A DNA stretch of 16,275 nt from Aulosira sp. FACHB-615 (lineage in GTDB: Bacteria > Cyanobacteriota > Cyanobacteriia > Cyanobacteriales > Nostocaceae): NCBI RefSeq assembly GCF_014698045.1, contig NZ_JACJSE010000060.1:1-16275 (forward strand), written 5' to 3'. Below are positions 14,840 to 16,275 of the stretch, piece by piece. The translations under genes were made by a program, and so were the position numbers. The notes beneath the pieces are model-generated. The model was not told the origin of the DNA, ran no database searches, and saw only the letters and a list, made by a program, of their open reading frames with translations. Position 1 is the first letter of the stretch, and every line of letters starts with the position of its first letter.

Positions 14840-15037
14840 ATGGATTTACCAGATTTATTGCTATTAGTTGAATCTGCAAAATATCTGATATCTCAAATCG
14901 AAAAACATCCTGATTACCAGAAATTGGATTACCAACCGGATTTAACAATTGGGGATGCTCAAACAGCACTTTCGTATTTGAAATACGAAATAGAGGGTAA
15001 TCAACAGCTTTCTATTAACTTAGAGACTTCATCATAA
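14840..15037 (+). CDS. Hypothetical 65-residue acidic protein
   Basis: ATG 14840 follows AAGGAA (14825-14830) at a 9-base spacing and lies 21 bp after the preceding stop, so it is the third member of a small-gene string. The product is acidic and helical (LLLLVESAKYLISQIEKH, then DAQTALSYLKYEIEGN). No family or function is recognised. A strong hairpin terminator follows immediately. Confidence 0.7.
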   Translation: MDLPDLLLLVESAKYLISQIEKHPDYQKLDYQPDLTIGDAQTALSYLKYEIEGNQQLSINLETSS

Positions 15038-15040
15038 AAA

Positions 15041-15077
15041 GACGAACACCTGAACCAGTCTTTTTCAGGTGTTTGTC
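15041..15077. terminator. Intrinsic terminator after the small-gene string
   Basis: GACGAACACCTGA (15041-15053) pairs with TCAGGTGTTTGTC (15065-15077) over 13 positions with a single G-T wobble, and the loop is 11 bases. AAAAA precedes and AATTATTT follows. It begins three bases after the stop codon. Confidence 0.8.
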
Positions 15078-15144
15078 AATTATTTCAGGTATGCGTGTCA
15101 CAGAAAAATTATTATTGCACACTCCATAAATGCAGAGGTTAAGG

Positions 15145-15717
15145 ATGAGTAATGAAATCAAACTAGGCTTTTGCAATCCACCAGAACCAGTTTATCTTTA
15201 TGTCAAAAATGGTGAATCAAACGGTGAATCATATCTTTGGTATCACTTCATCATTGACCAAGATAAAACTATTCCAGTTCAACAACGTGGATTAATAGGT
15301 TATCTATCAGAACTGCGAGTGACAGCCAAAGAATTCAAAGGCAAAGACAATCTCAAGTTAGATATTGTTGTTGCGGCGGATGAGGTTTATGTAATCCGAA
15401 CTGGAATAGACACGAACTTTGCCAAAACATTTTTATTATCAGCATCACTTGTACAAGATTTTTCCAAACCTCTGATTATTGCTGTTACTAGTGGTGAAGA
15501 AAATACCGTGTTCTGTCGCTTATATGATGCGGCTACTAAAGTCAGAATCCGCAGAGAATGGAATCCGAATTCTGATTGGGCATCGCTGATCACTGAAATT
15601 CAATCTCGGCTTGGAACATCTTCATCTGTTCCCTTAACAACAGAACAACTACATCCCCAAGATATAAACAATTCAAAATTCAAAATTCAAAATTCAAAAT
15701 TCAAAATGAAAGAGTAG
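15145..15717 (+). CDS. Hypothetical protein, C-terminus replaced by repeat
   Basis: The start at ATG 15145 is chosen over 15130 because AGAGG (15134-15138) sits six bases before it. The 190-residue product begins MSNEIKLGFCNPPEPVYLYV and has an alternating beta/alpha core (LKLDIVVAADEVYVIRTG, then KTFLLSASLVQDFSKPLII, then SGEENTVFCRLYDAATK). No named family is recognised. About the last 17 residues (repeated NSKFKIQ, ending KFKMKE) are encoded by the ATTCAAA heptamer tract, so the natural C-terminus has probably been lost. Proteins of this type may continue with a helical domain, and the open frame after 16156 is in the same phase and could supply it. It is therefore perhaps an interrupted gene. 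Confidence 0.75.
   Translation: MSNEIKLGFCNPPEPVYLYVKNGESNGESYLWYHFIIDQDKTIPVQQRGLIGYLSELRVTAKEFKGKDNLKLDIVVAADEVYVIRTGIDTNFAKTFLLSASLVQDFSKPLIIAVTSGEENTVFCRLYDAATKVRIRREWNPNSDWASLITEIQSRLGTSSSVPLTTEQLHPQDINNSKFKIQNSKFKMKE
15670..15707. repeat. Heptamer tract, five ATTCAAA units
   Basis: Five consecutive ATTCAAA units occupy 15671-15705, with the C residues exactly seven bases apart (15674 to 15702), ending in AT. This is a short tandem heptamer repeat of the type common in heterocyst-forming cyanobacteria. It lies in frame within the upstream gene. Confidence 0.95.
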
Positions 15718-15769
15718 CTTGTCAATTTGATGCAAGAACTAACCACATTATACAGAGGTATACAAATTA

Positions 15770-16135
15770 ATGAGTCAACAAAGAGATATTACAGATAGAA
15801 CATTTAACTTTGCTGTTAGGATAGTCAATCTATGCAAAGTATTAGATGAAAAACCAGGAGTAGGGCGAGTTTTATCTAAGCAATTAATTAGGTCAGGAAC
15901 TTCTATTGGTGCGAATGTCGAAGAATCTCAATCTGGGCAAAGTAAGGCTGATTTTGTGCATAAACTAGAAATTGCTCTAAAAGAAGCTAGAGAAACAAGA
16001 TATTGGTTGAGAATTATCATAGCTGCTGAAATAGTAGAGCAATCAAAATTATCATCATTACTAACTGAAAGTGAAGAACTCATTAAGATAATCGCAGCAA
16101 TAATAGTGAAAACCAAACAGAACAATTCCAAATAA
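15770..16135 (+). CDS. Four-helix-bundle protein (S23/IVP family)
   Basis: A 121-residue member of the four-helix-bundle family first known from 23S rRNA intervening sequences and structurally related to the Avd accessory protein of diversity-generating retroelements. Visible hallmarks are TFNFAVRIVNLCKVL (helix 1), QLIRSGTSIGANVEES (the family's central motif), FVHKLEIALKEARETRYWL (helix 3) and a long hydrophobic helix 4 (ELIKIIAAIIVKTK). The length is normal. AGAGG (15754-15758) lies 11 bases before the ATG, within a short TATAC/GTATA stem. The C-terminal NNSK and the stop codon run into the right-hand heptamer repeat. The family forms pentamers and is thought to bind nucleic acid. No reverse transcriptase or 23S rRNA sequence is in the window, so the role here is open. 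Confidence 0.9.
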   Translation: MSQQRDITDRTFNFAVRIVNLCKVLDEKPGVGRVLSKQLIRSGTSIGANVEESQSGQSKADFVHKLEIALKEARETRYWLRIIIAAEIVEQSKLSSLLTESEELIKIIAAIIVKTKQNNSK

Positions 16136-16162
16136 TTTTGAATTTTGAATTTTGAATTGTTT
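16134..16162. repeat. Right-hand inverted heptamer tract
   Basis: Three TTTTGAA units (16136-16156) followed by TTGTTT form the exact reverse complement of the left tract's outer 29 bases. Together with AACAATTC at 16121-16128 inside the gene end, it can also fold locally into an imperfect hairpin. Confidence 0.9.
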
Positions 16163-16275
16163 TGTGTTTGGCTTGGGCTGCTGATAAGTTTGAAAACCCT
16201 AACGATGCTGAATCTTCGTATCAAAAGCAAGTTCTTGACGCAATCGCAAGTGAGGTTGATGAAGTAGTAGCAATC
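16156..16275 (+). pseudogene. Partial open frame running off the window
   Basis: The frame opens right after a TGA inside the heptamer repeat (16153-16155) and stays open to the end of the window. It encodes CLAWAADKFENPNDAESS and then an acidic helical stretch (DAIASEVDEVVAI). There is no ATG or GTG in frame and no ribosome site; only TTG codons at 16162 and 16168 could start it. Composition is clearly protein-like. It is in the same phase as the hypothetical gene at 15145, so I read it as the 3' part of an interrupted gene, continuing beyond the window. Confidence 0.5.

Larger units (their letters stand above)
15666..16162. mobile_element. Candidate 497-bp cassette with 29-bp inverted ends
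   Basis: A 29-bp inverted repeat without mismatch (left 15666-15694, right 16134-16162) encloses the four-helix-bundle gene. The ends begin AAACAATTC from the outside and continue as ATTCAAA heptamers. The left tract has two further heptamers. I see no target-site duplication and no transposase inside, so any movement would need help from elsewhere. The layout recalls 23S rRNA intervening sequences that carry the same protein family between inverted ends. That comparison is inference. Confidence 0.45.

Noticed and set aside
15670..15707. Regular short repeats as a CRISPR array
   Set aside because: The unit is 7 bp with no spacers and no cas genes nearby. It is a tandem heptamer tract.
15770..16135. 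Diversity-generating retroelement Avd gene
   Set aside because: The fold family fits, but no reverse transcriptase, template repeat or variable repeat is present in the window.
15928..16230. Minus-strand frame over the four-helix-bundle gene
   Set aside because: It is the antisense of a recognisable gene. Its repeat-encoded part only mirrors the heptamer tract.

Overview
The window looks like chromosomal or plasmid accessory DNA from a filamentous, Nostoc-like cyanobacterium. The reasons are about sixteen copies of the HIP1 octamer GCGATCGC, dispersed cyanobacterial short repeats (7-bp ATTCAAA tracts and GCAGAGGGGCGCTGAG-type units), AT-leaning coding DNA, and gene families that I associate with that group. 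No RNA gene or CRISPR array was seen.

Layout. (1) Positions 236-2161, minus strand: two decayed genes. The first is a DDE transposase split into three reading frames at two A9 runs. The second is a gene with a ParB-like HTH domain, broken by one in-frame TAA and carrying two 17-bp palindromes. (2) Positions 2365-12396, plus strand: a large two-partner secretion locus. It holds an outer-membrane TpsB transporter, a 1769-residue TpsA exoprotein with a freshly amplified 176-residue repeat, and a TPR-CHAT protein with a secretion signal and an intact His/Cys dyad. Order and spacing suggest one operon for export of a surface filament plus a caspase-like protease. (3) Positions 12397-12765: a gene-poor stretch with hairpins, a palindrome and a HIP1 pair. 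(4) Positions 12766-15037: a small XRE-type regulator followed by four hypothetical genes, closed by a clear hairpin terminator at 15041-15077. (5) Positions 15145-16275: a hypothetical gene whose C-terminus is made of repeat sequence, then a four-helix-bundle (S23/IVP/Avd-like) gene, then an open frame running off the window.

The most unusual structure is in the last kilobase. A perfect 29-bp inverted repeat built of ATTCAAA heptamers (15666-15694 and 16134-16162) brackets the four-helix-bundle gene. The frames on either side are in the same phase and look like two halves of one gene. This resembles a small cassette, perhaps a non-autonomous element or intervening sequence, that has inserted into a coding region. 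The flanking-gene argument is inference and needs a homology search.

Family assignments come from motif recognition by eye. No database search was run.
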